From assembly GCA_934754425.1 (NCBI GenBank), contig CAKVIN010000003.1, positions 1 to 64,000 of the forward strand: DNA of 64,000 bases. The letters are read 5' to 3'. This document shows, piece by piece, positions 44,052-53,334 of the stretch. A program made the position numbers and the translations under genes. The DNA is from an uncultured Candidatus Melainabacteria bacterium (lineage in GTDB: Bacteria > Cyanobacteriota > Vampirovibrionia > Gastranaerophilales > Gastranaerophilaceae). Positions within the stretch are counted from its first letter, which is position 1, and the number at the start of each line of letters is the position of its first letter. The notes beneath the pieces are model-generated. The model saw nothing but the letters and a program-made list of their open reading frames with translations, did no database searches and was not told where the DNA came from.

Positions 44052-44063
44052 GTTTAAAAGATA

Positions 44064-44096
44064 AAAAGATTACTTGTATGGTAATCTTTTTTGTTT
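44064..44096 (+). terminator. Intrinsic terminator
   Basis: The 10-bp perfect stem aaaagattac/gtaatctttt with loop ttgtatg is followed by T-rich sequence, just after the gene ending at 44051. Confidence 0.85.
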
Positions 44097-44107
44097 ATGT
44101 ATATAAA

Positions 44108-44136
44108 TTGAATAAAAATAAACATGGTGTTATAAT
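44108..44136 (+). promoter_or_regulatory. Sigma-70 promoter, likely leaderless transcript
   Basis: TTGAAT (44108-44113), 17 bases, TATAAT (44131-44136). The next gene's ATG begins at 44143, where transcription would start, and no ribosome binding site intervenes. Confidence 0.7.
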
Positions 44137-44142
44137 AAGCGT

Positions 44143-44457
44143 ATGAGTTCGGAAGCTGAAGATAAAAGTTTAAAAATGGTAGGGCTGGAGCTCATGTTCC
44201 TTACCCCGGAAAAATACACTCATGAAGATGGGATAACTGCTGTTGAGTTGGCAAAATTAGTTAACATACCATTGGATGTAGTGAAAAAAAAGCTGCAAAT
44301 TTTGAAAGATAAAAATATTGTAAGAGTAAAAGGAATAAATCCTAAGTGTTGGCTTTTTGATGAGTATAATTTTCAACGTCTTGATGATGATGACGAAATA
44401 TTTCACCTTCTATGCAATTTTGAAGATGTTGATTTTGATAAATATTTCACATACTAA
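44143..44457 (+). CDS. Small winged-helix-like protein
   Basis: This 104-residue protein has a helix-turn-helix-like centre (GITAVELAKLVNIPLDVVKKKLQILKDKNIVRV, about 29-62) followed by a wing-like strand and an acidic tail, consistent with a small transcriptional regulator. Family unknown. Its ATG lies about seven bases after a perfect -10, so the mRNA is probably leaderless. It ends at a hairpin shared with the convergent gene at 44522. Confidence 0.75.
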   Translation: MSSEAEDKSLKMVGLELMFLTPEKYTHEDGITAVELAKLVNIPLDVVKKKLQILKDKNIVRVKGINPKCWLFDEYNFQRLDDDDEIFHLLCNFEDVDFDKYFTY

Positions 44458-44486
44458 AAAAGTGCTGTCTTTTAACAGCACTTCTT
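44456..44486 (-). terminator. Terminator between convergent genes
   Basis: The perfect stem aagtgctgt/acagcactt (44460-44468 with 44475-44483) is followed by a T run on the minus strand. It ends the large gene at 44522-47470; it may also stop the plus-strand gene. Confidence 0.8.
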
Positions 44487-44521
44487 AGTTTATAACATCA
44501 AATTCAAAACGTATAACTATA

Positions 44522-47470
44522 TTATAAAACCTTTTTTATTTGAAAGTATTTTTTACCATTTTTAGTAGCTTTAATGACATCCATTACAATATCATCCATA
44601 ATTTCTAAATCAGCTTTCTTTTCTACAGAAAGAGAAGATTTCCATTTTTTCAAAGCTTTCCTGAAATCATCGCCATCTAACATACACTCATCAGTACCAA
44701 TAAGTTTTGAGAACTTTTTAGTAAACCATTTGTTAAAATCTTTGTATGTATCTGTTATCATATCGGATACTATTTGCGCATTCGTTAAAATCACTTCCAT
44801 ATCTTTGAATACATTTTCATAATATTGTCCGGATTTTATGCCAATAGCGTTAGAAATTTTTCCGGTGTTATAACCCAAACCATAATATTCTACTCCACGT
44901 TTCGCAGCTCCGGTTGCTTGTGCTAAGTCAGAAGAAATTCCGCTTGAACCGTCCATATTAAAGAACGCTTTTTCACAAGAATATCCGCCATAAGCACAAA
45001 CAATACTTGTAAACAAAGCTTCAAACGGCAAGTCAGAGTTTTCTTTTCTGTTTTCAAATACTGCACCTAAGAAATTACCTCTTGGATCAAGTGTTATAAA
45101 ATTGACTTCATGGGATTGATGCCAAGGTTCACCTTTTCTAGCCAGTATGTCACCCATAACTTCTAAATTAGTAGCGTGTCCACATTCATGAGAAGTTGTT
45201 GCCTGTTTGTTATAATCCGGCATTTCAGGATGAGAGGTTCTACCGGTTGTAAGTTGTAAATATGCTTCAATAAATTCGCCCATTGAAGCTTTTTCTTTAC
45301 CACGTTCATACATTATCTGTTTTGTTTTATCAATCAATGATTTAATTTCAACAAAAGACATAAATTCTGTCATTTTGACAAGTTTATTCAAAATATAATT
45401 TTTGTCATTTTCATTTTTAAAATCAACAGATAATTTTGTATCATTTAATCTGCTTTCAAGAATTTCTTTTCTTGCTCTTTTATTGAAAGCCGGAGATTCA
45501 ACGACAAGTGATTGATTAAATCCTCTTACAACTTGTGGGATTGAACTTGCATAATATTCATCAGTAGAACCTATTACAAGAATATTAACATCTTCGCCTA
45601 CGGCTTTTTCCATTTCCTCAGTCAATTGTGACATTGCTTGTTTGTATCCTGCTAAATACGGACCGGAAAACGCAAATTCTTCAAAATTATTTATATAAAT
45701 AATTGCTGTTTTGTTTGGATTTTGTCTGGCAGCTTTTTTTGCTTCTGAAAAAATTCTCTTCATAGCGTTTTTAGGTGTTTCAACTATGCGATTATCATCA
45801 TCACGTTCAGAATCTGCAAAATCTGCCGTATTGATTGAAATAAATGGAACTTTCGCTTCCCCTGCAATTGTTTCAGCAGTATATTTTCTACCGGAACCGG
45901 CTTCCGGATCTTGTGAATAGATTACAATTCCTCTTGTTCCTATATTACTGGTTTTTATTTGTCTTATGATAGCTTCAATATCTTTTTTGGTAGTTTCTTT
46001 ACCATACATTTTATCTAATGTTTTACCTGTATCATAGATAATACTTTGCTTTTCCGCTTTTTTGTTAAATAATTCATAAGCAATTTGTGCGAATTCATCA
46101 ACATCAGCGGTTTCTATATTTTCTTTTTTAGAACCATAATAAGAAGATATACGCTTCATCAAATCAACTGCTTTATCCGGAAAAATGCCTTGCATGTTTG
46201 CTGCGTGATAAATTACTCTATCTTTTGCTTCCTGCGAAAAAGGTTTTTTAATATCTTTTAACATATCATCTGTAATCATTTCTTTTACTTCAAAAGTTTG
46301 AATTGGTGGGATTGAATATGTCAAATTCTTCTGAAATAAAGAGTTAAATGATGAATCATTTGCCATTTTGTAGAATACATCATTACTAAAGAATAATACT
46401 AACTTAACATTTTCATCTTGATTATTTAATATTTGTGATAATCTTGATACGGCTTCAATTTCACCTTTTTCGTCTGATGCTTCAGAATTTACTAGTAATT
46501 GATCCATATTTACAGTAATAATCTTTTTCTGATCAGGATCACTGTCTTTTATGATACTAATTTCTTTTAAAAGAGCTTCATCAGTAATTGCATCTGACAT
46601 TGTGTAAAACACAGTATTTTCTTCTGTAAAATCACCATACTTAGGTTCATCAACAGTATTAAAAAGACTTGCTACTAATCTATCAGCTTCTTTTGAATTT
46701 TCAAATGTGATATTCAAGTTTGAACCTAATGCAAGCTTATTCCAAACATCAATAGCTCTTTTATCGTATGCCGGCATGTAATCAGCATTGATTTCTGAGG
46801 TTGTTTTATATAACTGAGAACTTTGCATTTCTTCTACAAAATTAATCGGATATTCAACTTTGTCTTGTGCAAGAGCATTAAAAGCACTTGCTAGAAGCAT
46901 ATAGTCATCTATCGATGGAGATTGAATCCCTTTTAATTTTTCTTCTAAATTTTTAGAAATTTTTATATCACCATCTATTTTTGAAGGTTTAATATTTTTT
47001 AATGCTTCATTATTTTGATCTCGCAATTCTGCCATTGCAGCAAACAAGAAATTAGCACCGTCAGGAGTTGCTAATAAATTCTTTTCTCCGGAATATCTAT
47101 ATGCTAATGCTGTTATACCATTTATATTTTCCATATCTGCGTTTTGCATCTCTTCTGGCGACATTTTTTGTAATGTTTGTGATGCAATTGCTATTTCAAC
47201 GGCGATAATATGTTCAGGACGTACTTCTGCATGCCCGCTATCTAATGCAAATTGTTTTGCTAATTCTAAGGTAAATTTTGCATCATCTGAAAATTTTAAT
47301 TCTTTTTTTTCTTCCGTTCCTCTAAAAGTAATATAACTCTTTGGAACACCTGAAAGTTCCGTGTTGTTAGGATTTGTAACAGTGTTTTCTGTAGTATGTA
47401 ATTTCTTTAAAGACCTTTTGTTTGCAGAAATACTTGTTATAGGTTCTGCTGAATTAATTCTTAATATCAC
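44522..47470 (-). CDS. Clp-N/AAA-like plus FtsH-like M41 metallopeptidase chimera
   Basis: This 982-residue protein has an unusual layout. Residues about 57-150 resemble a ClpA/ClpC N-domain (FTLELAKQFALDSGHAEVRPEHIIAVEIA). Residues about 230-445 recall a Clp D1 module, ending in FPDKAVDLMKRIS at about 430-442, but have no Walker A. Residues about 490-680 resemble the FtsH AAA module, with a degraded Walker A (DPEAGSGRKYT at 521-531) and Walker B (IIYINNFEEF at 590-599). The C-terminal domain is FtsH M41-like with an intact zinc site HECGH at 761-765 and D848 in SSDLAQATGAAKRG. No transmembrane helix is seen, unlike true FtsH. It starts at GTG, nine bases after GGAG. Likely a cytosolic protease or regulator; function unknown. 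Confidence 0.85.
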   Translation of the reverse strand: MILRINSAEPITSISANKRSLKKLHTTENTVTNPNNTELSGVPKSYITFRGTEEKKELKFSDDAKFTLELAKQFALDSGHAEVRPEHIIAVEIAIASQTLQKMSPEEMQNADMENINGITALAYRYSGEKNLLATPDGANFLFAAMAELRDQNNEALKNIKPSKIDGDIKISKNLEEKLKGIQSPSIDDYMLLASAFNALAQDKVEYPINFVEEMQSSQLYKTTSEINADYMPAYDKRAIDVWNKLALGSNLNITFENSKEADRLVASLFNTVDEPKYGDFTEENTVFYTMSDAITDEALLKEISIIKDSDPDQKKIITVNMDQLLVNSEASDEKGEIEAVSRLSQILNNQDENVKLVLFFSNDVFYKMANDSSFNSLFQKNLTYSIPPIQTFEVKEMITDDMLKDIKKPFSQEAKDRVIYHAANMQGIFPDKAVDLMKRISSYYGSKKENIETADVDEFAQIAYELFNKKAEKQSIIYDTGKTLDKMYGKETTKKDIEAIIRQIKTSNIGTRGIVIYSQDPEAGSGRKYTAETIAGEAKVPFISINTADFADSERDDDNRIVETPKNAMKRIFSEAKKAARQNPNKTAIIYINNFEEFAFSGPYLAGYKQAMSQLTEEMEKAVGEDVNILVIGSTDEYYASSIPQVVRGFNQSLVVESPAFNKRARKEILESRLNDTKLSVDFKNENDKNYILNKLVKMTEFMSFVEIKSLIDKTKQIMYERGKEKASMGEFIEAYLQLTTGRTSHPEMPDYNKQATTSHECGHATNLEVMGDILARKGEPWHQSHEVNFITLDPRGNFLGAVFENRKENSDLPFEALFTSIVCAYGGYSCEKAFFNMDGSSGISSDLAQATGAAKRGVEYYGLGYNTGKISNAIGIKSGQYYENVFKDMEVILTNAQIVSDMITDTYKDFNKWFTKKFSKLIGTDECMLDGDDFRKALKKWKSSLSVEKKADLEIMDDIVMDVIKATKNGKKYFQIKKVL

Positions 47471-47620
47471 TTTGTAATTCTCCTTAATCTATAATTGGTT
47501 AAAATCGCTAATTTTATTTTTTGCTATTTATTTGAAAAAAATTTACAAATTTTAATAGTTATAATTTTAAATTTGTTGCATGTTATAATGTAGATACAAT
47601 TTTAAAAGGAGAATGCATTA

Positions 47621-47950
47621 ATGAATACAGCAACTATCGTAGGTAGAGCAGGACAAGACGCTGAAATAAAATATTTTGAATCAGGAAAAGTTAAAACAAA
47701 TTTTTCTTTAGCTGTTGGAAGATGGGATTCTAAAACAAAAGAAGAAGTTACAGATTGGTTCAATGTTGAAGTTTGGGATAAACAAGCTGAGTTTGCCGGT
47801 GAATATATTAAAAAAGGTCGTCAAGTTGCTGTTGACGGAAGAATTTCTATTAGCAAATGGACTGATCAATCAGGTGAAGAAAGAGAAAGATTCCTAATAG
47901 TTGCAAATACAGTAAGATTATTAGGTTCAAAAAGAGACGCAGAACAATGA
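47621..47950 (+). CDS. ssb: Single-stranded DNA-binding protein
   Basis: This 109-residue protein is an OB-fold SSB: NTATIVGRAGQDAEIKYF at the start, TNFSLAVGRW, VTDWFNVEVWDKQAEFAGEYIKKGRQVAVDGRI. It coats ssDNA during replication and repair. It lacks the flexible linker and acidic DDDIPF-type tail used to recruit partners, ending instead at SKRDAEQ. It is 4 bases in overlap with the following kinase gene, an odd pairing. Confidence 0.92.
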   Translation: MNTATIVGRAGQDAEIKYFESGKVKTNFSLAVGRWDSKTKEEVTDWFNVEVWDKQAEFAGEYIKKGRQVAVDGRISISKWTDQSGEERERFLIVANTVRLLGSKRDAEQ

Positions 47951-49251
47951 TATTTTCAGATATAGTTGGAATAGTTGCGGATGATTTAACAGGCGCAAAT
48001 GATACCGCTCTTCAATTCCATTTGGGCGGAGCAAATACTGAAATCTTGCTTAATCAGGATTATATTCCTAATAAGAAGCAAGAAACTGAAGTTTGGGCTA
48101 TTTCAACAGAATCCAGAAATATTCCGGCAGAAGAAGCTGTAGAAAACATAAAAAAAGCATTGAAATCTTTTCAAGAAAATTTTTCATTTGAATATTATTA
48201 CAAAAAAATAGATTCTACAATGCGTGGTAATATTGCACCAGAAACACTTACTATGATTAATATTCTTGGATATGATGCTGCAATAATCATGCCGGCTTTT
48301 CCACAAGAAGGCAGAATTACTGTTGGAGGATATCATTTATTAAAAGGTGTTCCGCTAGGACGTACTGAAATGGCAATGGATCCGCATTCACCTATTTTTG
48401 AATCTCATATACCAACTTTATTAAAATCTCAATTAGATGAAAAGAATAAAAATTTAGTTGGAATGATTGATTTAAAAACGGTTATGAATGGTGCCGGCCC
48501 GATTTTAATCAAAATTAACGAGCTATTAAAAGATGGTAAAAAATTGATAGTCGCAGATGCCGTTTCAATCACAGATATTGAGCAGTTAGCTTTAGCAATA
48601 AAAAAATGTGAGAAAAAACTTTTGTCAACAGGTACGGCTGCCGGAGCACAAGTTTTGGGGAAATGTTGGCTTTCCGGCATAGAAAGAGAACATGAAACTG
48701 TAAAATTAGAAAAATTACCTAAGTTTATTGTATCAGGTACTGCGACAAATATTACAGCTGAACAAATTACTAAACTTGAAAATTCTGATGATTACAATGA
48801 TATTAATTTTATTCCATTAGAAACAGCAGATATCTTAGATGGAGTAGATAGTGATATTGTAGATAGAATTGTAACAAATTTAAAAAGTGGTGTAACAGTT
48901 GCTGTACATACGTCACATTTAATTGCAAATTTTGATGGTTTTTCTGATGATTCTTTTAATGCAGAGCTTACAAAAGATAAACTGGCAAGTATGATTACAG
49001 ATTATTTGGCAGAATTGACACAAAAAGTTTTAGCTCAGATAAATGTAATATTAATAACTCTTGGTGGTGAAACGTCGTATAAATGTTGCAAAGCAATTAA
49101 TACAAATGAACTCCGTCTAATAGACGAAGTTGCACCGGCAATTTCTTTATGCTCAGATGAAAACGGCAGATGGATTGTTACAAAATCAGGAAATTTGGGC
49201 AACACAAGAACTTTAATAGAAATATTGGATTATTTTAAACATCATGAGTAA
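47947..49251 (+). CDS. Four-carbon acid-sugar kinase (DUF1537 family)
   Basis: This 434-residue protein belongs to the DUF1537/OtnK-DtnK family: VGIVADDLTGANDTALQF at about 7-24, YYKKIDSTMRGNI, IIMPAFPQEGRITVGG, SGTATNITAEQI and a C-terminal ITLGGETS loop. These kinases phosphorylate D-threonate, D-erythronate or similar acids. The next gene is a PdxA-like dehydrogenase, the known partner in that catabolic route (dtnK-pdxA2 type). Specific substrate is inferred from context. Confidence 0.88.
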   Translation: MIFSDIVGIVADDLTGANDTALQFHLGGANTEILLNQDYIPNKKQETEVWAISTESRNIPAEEAVENIKKALKSFQENFSFEYYYKKIDSTMRGNIAPETLTMINILGYDAAIIMPAFPQEGRITVGGYHLLKGVPLGRTEMAMDPHSPIFESHIPTLLKSQLDEKNKNLVGMIDLKTVMNGAGPILIKINELLKDGKKLIVADAVSITDIEQLALAIKKCEKKLLSTGTAAGAQVLGKCWLSGIEREHETVKLEKLPKFIVSGTATNITAEQITKLENSDDYNDINFIPLETADILDGVDSDIVDRIVTNLKSGVTVAVHTSHLIANFDGFSDDSFNAELTKDKLASMITDYLAELTQKVLAQINVILITLGGETSYKCCKAINTNELRLIDEVAPAISLCSDENGRWIVTKSGNLGNTRTLIEILDYFKHHE

Positions 49252-50179
49252 TTACGCAAATAAAATTATTATAACAACAGGTGACCCAAACGGAATAGGA
49301 GCTGAGATTACAATTAAAGCTCTAAATATGATGAATCTTCCGGCTAGAGATATTGTGATAATTTCTAATTCAAAAGTATTGAATACATATGGTTCGCTTC
49401 AAAATAACTATGAAATGATAGAGATTGATTATCCAAATAAAATTGTTCCTGGTGAAATTTCAGCAGAAGCCGGAGATTTTGCATTTAAAGCGTTAAAGAA
49501 AGCTTGTGAATTAAAGCCAAAATTTATTGTAACGGCACCAACTTCTAAAGAAGCAATGAATCTAGCCGGACATCATTATACCGGCCAAACAGAAATTCTT
49601 GAACATTTTCTAGCTCATGATGGACAAAAAGCTGAAATGTTATTTGTTTCAAAAGATTTTAGAGTTCTTTTATTAACAAGACATTGTGCTTTAAAAGATG
49701 TTAGCGATATTGTTACAAAAGAACTTTTGATTGAAAAAACTGAACGCTTAAGAAGTTTCTTTCAAAATAAATTAATGATAAAAAAACCGAATTTTGCACT
49801 ATGCGCACTTAATCCACATGCCGGAGAACATGGTGTAATTGGAAAAGAGGAAGATGAGAAAATTTTACCTGCAGTGGAAACTATTCGTAAACGTGGTATA
49901 AATATTACAAATCCTTTGCCGGCTGATACTCTTTTTGTAAAAGCTGTTCAAAATTATTTAAACGGGGAAAAACAACAATATGATTGCTATATAGCTTGTT
50001 ATCATGATCAAGGATTGATTCCAATAAAGGCTGTAGCTTCTAAAAAAACAGTCAATATGACTATTGGATTAGACGTAATTAGAACCTCTCCAAGCCATGG
50101 TACTGCATTTGATATAGTGGGTAAAAATCTTGCAAATCCGGAATCAATGATTGAAGCAATTAAATATTGTCTTTATTAA
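49244..50179 (+). CDS. PdxA-family 4-phospho-acid dehydrogenase
   Basis: This 311-residue protein has PdxA features: ITTGDPNGIGAEI near residues 10-22, TAPTSKEAMNLAGHHYTGQTEIL at about 105-127 with metal-binding His, NPHAGEHG and CYHDQGLIPIKA with the Asp/His ligands. It may be true PdxA (pyridoxine synthesis) or PdxA2 (4-phospho-threonate/erythronate dehydrogenase). Translational coupling to the DUF1537 kinase (8-base overlap) favours PdxA2. Confidence 0.9.
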   Translation: MSNYANKIIITTGDPNGIGAEITIKALNMMNLPARDIVIISNSKVLNTYGSLQNNYEMIEIDYPNKIVPGEISAEAGDFAFKALKKACELKPKFIVTAPTSKEAMNLAGHHYTGQTEILEHFLAHDGQKAEMLFVSKDFRVLLLTRHCALKDVSDIVTKELLIEKTERLRSFFQNKLMIKKPNFALCALNPHAGEHGVIGKEEDEKILPAVETIRKRGINITNPLPADTLFVKAVQNYLNGEKQQYDCYIACYHDQGLIPIKAVASKKTVNMTIGLDVIRTSPSHGTAFDIVGKNLANPESMIEAIKYCLY

Positions 50180-50213
50180 GATTGTTGAAAAATATTCATA
50201 AAATTGTTTAGTT

Positions 50214-51449
50214 TTAATATTTATTTGATAATTTTCTGGCTTTGTATAATTCGAACACGCTTATTAAAAAGAATAAGCCAAAAACTGCTAAATAAGACTT
50301 GTTAGAATATACGAGAATATTTCCAACTTGTTTTGGCTCAAAAATATTAAGCAAAAATCCCATTGCTGTTCCTAGGAGACCAACCATAGTAAAGAAACCG
50401 AAATTCATAATACTGACAGCTGTCCCTGAAATCATTTTTCTGTTTGTCAAATGCAAAACCGGTACTAATAATGAGGTTAAACTAGCATTTCCCGCAAGGA
50501 CGAAAAATATCAATGCTATGTAATAAGTTCTTATGTTAAATATTAGGCATATGCAAATCATCAAAAGACTTACAAATGTTACTACAGAGGCATTCTTAAG
50601 AAACATAACTCGATGATTATGACACATTTTGCAAAAGGATGCGTTAATTATATTGAAAGCTGCAGCAATAATTGCCATTATAGATAAAATTATTGAAGCT
50701 TTAGAAGAAGACATCATACAAAAATCTTCTAAAAATTTTTTACCGATTATAGATTGAATTGCGTAAGATATACCAAAATTACAACATGCAAAACTAAAAA
50801 GATTTCTGTTGTGCTTTTTATGTAAAACTAAACGAAAAGGTAAAGATCTTAATTTTACATTCTCATTAATTTCAGGAAATTTAATTTTAGTTGAAAGAAG
50901 TGCATATAAAATTACACCGATAGCTACAATACCACCAATTATAAGTAAAACTTCTCGCCAATTTATATGTTGAGTTAAATAAACAAATGGTGCGTTTGCA
51001 GCGATTCCACCACAATAACCAATGCAAAGCATAACGGAAATCGCAATTCCAAAGTTTTTATCAGAAAAAAATTCTCTCAATTCTCTTATCAAGCTTAAAT
51101 AAAAAGTACTTCCGCCTAAACCGACAAGAACTCTTGCTAAATACATTAAAGGTAGATTAGATGATATTGGAAAAAGTAATGCTCCAATAGCAAGGACAAT
51201 ACCACCCGCTAACATTACTCTTTGACCACCAAATCTATCCACCAGAACTCCTATTACAAGTTGATTAAACGCATATATATACATAAAAATTGCACCAAAA
51301 GCGGTTATATATGGTGCTGAAACAGATAATTCCTGTTGTAAAACATCGAAAATTGCGCCAGGAATTGCAATTCTTTGAAAATTGGCTATAAAGTAAAATA
51401 ATGCTCCCAATAAGATTAGTGTAAAATTAATCCATCTCAACTTTTTCAT
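50214..51449 (-). CDS. Major facilitator superfamily transporter
   Basis: This 411-residue protein has about 12 transmembrane helices and MFS marks: LVDRFGGQRVML near residues 70-82 (the inter-helix 2-3 loop) and YLARVLVGLGGSTFYLSLIREL near 105-126. It likely imports or exports a small organic solute. Being convergent with the dtnK-pdxA-like pair, it could carry their substrate, but the orientation gives no operon evidence. Confidence 0.88.
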   Translation of the reverse strand: MKKLRWINFTLILLGALFYFIANFQRIAIPGAIFDVLQQELSVSAPYITAFGAIFMYIYAFNQLVIGVLVDRFGGQRVMLAGGIVLAIGALLFPISSNLPLMYLARVLVGLGGSTFYLSLIRELREFFSDKNFGIAISVMLCIGYCGGIAANAPFVYLTQHINWREVLLIIGGIVAIGVILYALLSTKIKFPEINENVKLRSLPFRLVLHKKHNRNLFSFACCNFGISYAIQSIIGKKFLEDFCMMSSSKASIILSIMAIIAAAFNIINASFCKMCHNHRVMFLKNASVVTFVSLLMICICLIFNIRTYYIALIFFVLAGNASLTSLLVPVLHLTNRKMISGTAVSIMNFGFFTMVGLLGTAMGFLLNIFEPKQVGNILVYSNKSYLAVFGLFFLISVFELYKARKLSNKY

Positions 51450-51834
51450 AATAGAACCAGAATACCGCTAATAGGGACGTGTGTCAAATTAATGTTTTGC
51501 TGTAATATATGTAGGAATTAGTCATTAAATTTAAAATTTTGTCTTTTAGTTGTTTTATTTGTGTTTTACGAGTTTTAAAAATATCTATGTTGAAAAAAAT
51601 CTATTAATAATACCAAAAATTTTATTATGGTTAATTATGATGGAAAAAGTTTTTAAAATAAAATTTCTAGGTACTTGATTTTTAAAATTTACGGAGCATA
51701 ATATAGATGTTGAGTGTATTTACTCGATATACAAATTAAATAAGGTGGGATGCTCTGCCGACGAGAAGGTGACTAAGCGTGACGTTCGAGGAGAAGTAAG
51801 TCTAGAAGACTGCTCAACAGAGTAATCGCAATAA
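51450..51834. other. Non-coding flank left of the element
   Basis: I see no gene in this stretch. From 51670 to 51741 it repeats, almost base for base, the sequence just upstream of the initiator tRNA (59971-60042). From 51743 to 51834 it holds a 92-base GC-richer segment absent from the tRNA-side copy (see separate entry). Confidence 0.6.
51670..51741 (+). repeat. Copy of the tRNA-fMet upstream region (left)
   Basis: The 72 bases match 59971-60042 with a few differences near the 3' end, so both copies of the tRNA 5' half share the same upstream sequence. This means the promoter region was duplicated with the integration. Confidence 0.8.

Positions 51835-51844
<10 letters not shown>
51733..51844 (+). 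other. 102-base insertion with 10-base flanking repeat
   Basis: Compared with the tRNA-side copy, 102 extra bases lie between two copies of aaattaaata (51733-51742, 51835-51844). The inserted sequence can pair end to end (gctctg near the start with cagag-t near the end) and holds the 5-bp stem agtct/agact around 51798-51810. No known RNA class is recognised. Insertion or deletion could explain it. Confidence 0.5.
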
Positions 51845-51949
<105 letters not shown>

Positions 51950-51970
51950 CTTTTTGATAAAAATTGTAGG

Positions 51971-52009
51971 GAAGACCTATAATTTTTGTAGGTCTATTTA
52001 TAGGTCTTC
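51971..52009 (-). terminator. Hairpin after the integrase gene
   Basis: The stem gaagacctataa/ttataggtcttc encloses a further aggtcta copy. It lies 20 bases beyond the integrase stop on the minus strand. The tail is not strongly U-rich, so it may instead be an integrase-related site. Confidence 0.5.
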
Positions 52010-52029
52010 TTATCCCCAAATTTTCATTT

Positions 52030-53334
52030 TTATGCTCCCCAATCGTCCTCTTGTGCAAAAGTTTTATGAGGTAACATTTCATCTGGTATATCTTTTTCAT
52101 TGCTATGAAAAATGTGTTTAAATTGTTTGTCTTGAAATTCAGTAAGTTCTTCTAAGTGATGTGGTAAAACATGAGTATAAGTATCTAAAGTTATTCCAAT
52201 ACTACTATGCCCTAGCCAAGCTGAAACTTTTTTAATATCTGCTTTGTGTTCAAAGAAATTTGTTGCACAAGAATGCCTGAATGAATGTATTTTATGATGT
52301 TCAATACCAGCTTCTTCGAGTCTTTTATTAACAAAATCTCTAAATGTTGTATCACAAATAAAATAACCATCATCTCTTGCAAAAACAAGGTCTAAATCTC
52401 TATGATATTTAACACCTAAACGCATTTTGTTTTCAGCTTGTATACTTCTTACTCTGCGTAAGATTTTATAAACTATATCTGATATTGGTATTGTACGATT
52501 TGATGTTTTAGTTTTTGTTGAATCAATAATTTCTTTTTTATATTTATATTTTGAGTTATTGTCATTATTTGGTACAGCTTGTAATTGTTGTGCAATTCTC
52601 ATTTCTCGTTTTTCAAAATTAACTTTTGACCATTGCAAGCCTAATGCTTCGCCTAATCTTGTACCGACACAAAGAAAAAACACTATAAGCATATCCCATT
52701 GTGTACCTTTTTCAATACAGTATTTGAAAAATTTATTATAGTCTTCTTGTGTTAGTATTTCTATTTCTTTTTTTGTACATTTTGGGTAATTTGCTTTTTT
52801 ATTAGGATTTTCTTTTATAATTTCATTTTTATATGCACATTCAAGCATTCTATTTACAACAGCACGAATATTTTTAACTGTTTTAGGGTCTAGAGTTCCA
52901 CCTTTACCATTATTCTTTTTTAGACAATCATTATAAAATTTTGTAAGTCTTAGACCTGTAAGACTTTTTAATGGGCGATGTCCTAAACCTGGAATGATGT
53001 GTTTATCCAAAATACTTCTATCATCACTAATAGTTGTAACTTTAACATGACCAACGACAAAATTTTCAAACCAAGTATTTGCCCATTGTGCAACTGTACA
53101 GTTTTCTGAAATTTCATCAGAACATCGACCCTCTAATTCTGCTTTCCATTCTTTGTACGCAATTAAACATTCTTCTTTAGTTTTTCTAGAGAAAGATTTT
53201 ATTTTACTTTTACCAAATTCGTCATGATAAGTAACTTTATATTCAATGTATTTGCCGTCAGTGCTTTTCGTAAAACAGCCCTCACCATTTTTGCGTTTAG
53301 GTCTTTTAATTTTTGGAGTCAAATCTTTAGTCAT
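52030..53334 (-). CDS. Tyrosine recombinase (phage-type integrase), left element
   Basis: About 434 residues: an N-terminal arm-binding-like domain (about 10-65), a SAM-like core-binding domain (about 70-165) and a catalytic domain with Arg in CVGTRLGEALGLQW, the HSFRHSC box, GHSSIGITLDTYTHV with the nucleophilic Tyr. It integrates and excises the element at the tRNA anticodon loop. The Met at 53334 is chosen since AAAGGAG lies seven bases upstream. It overlaps the end of the serine recombinase gene, an unusual two-recombinase operon. Confidence 0.93.
   Translation of the reverse strand: MTKDLTPKIKRPKRKNGEGCFTKSTDGKYIEYKVTYHDEFGKSKIKSFSRKTKEECLIAYKEWKAELEGRCSDEISENCTVAQWANTWFENFVVGHVKVTTISDDRSILDKHIIPGLGHRPLKSLTGLRLTKFYNDCLKKNNGKGGTLDPKTVKNIRAVVNRMLECAYKNEIIKENPNKKANYPKCTKKEIEILTQEDYNKFFKYCIEKGTQWDMLIVFFLCVGTRLGEALGLQWSKVNFEKREMRIAQQLQAVPNNDNNSKYKYKKEIIDSTKTKTSNRTIPISDIVYKILRRVRSIQAENKMRLGVKYHRDLDLVFARDDGYFICDTTFRDFVNKRLEEAGIEHHKIHSFRHSCATNFFEHKADIKKVSAWLGHSSIGITLDTYTHVLPHHLEELTEFQDKQFKHIFHSNEKDIPDEMLPHKTFAQEDDWGA

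Noticed and set aside
51743..51834. A second tRNA or group I intron fragment
   Set aside because: It has no cloverleaf and, at 92 bases, is too short for a group I intron; only a faint likeness to a P3-P4-like stretch is seen.
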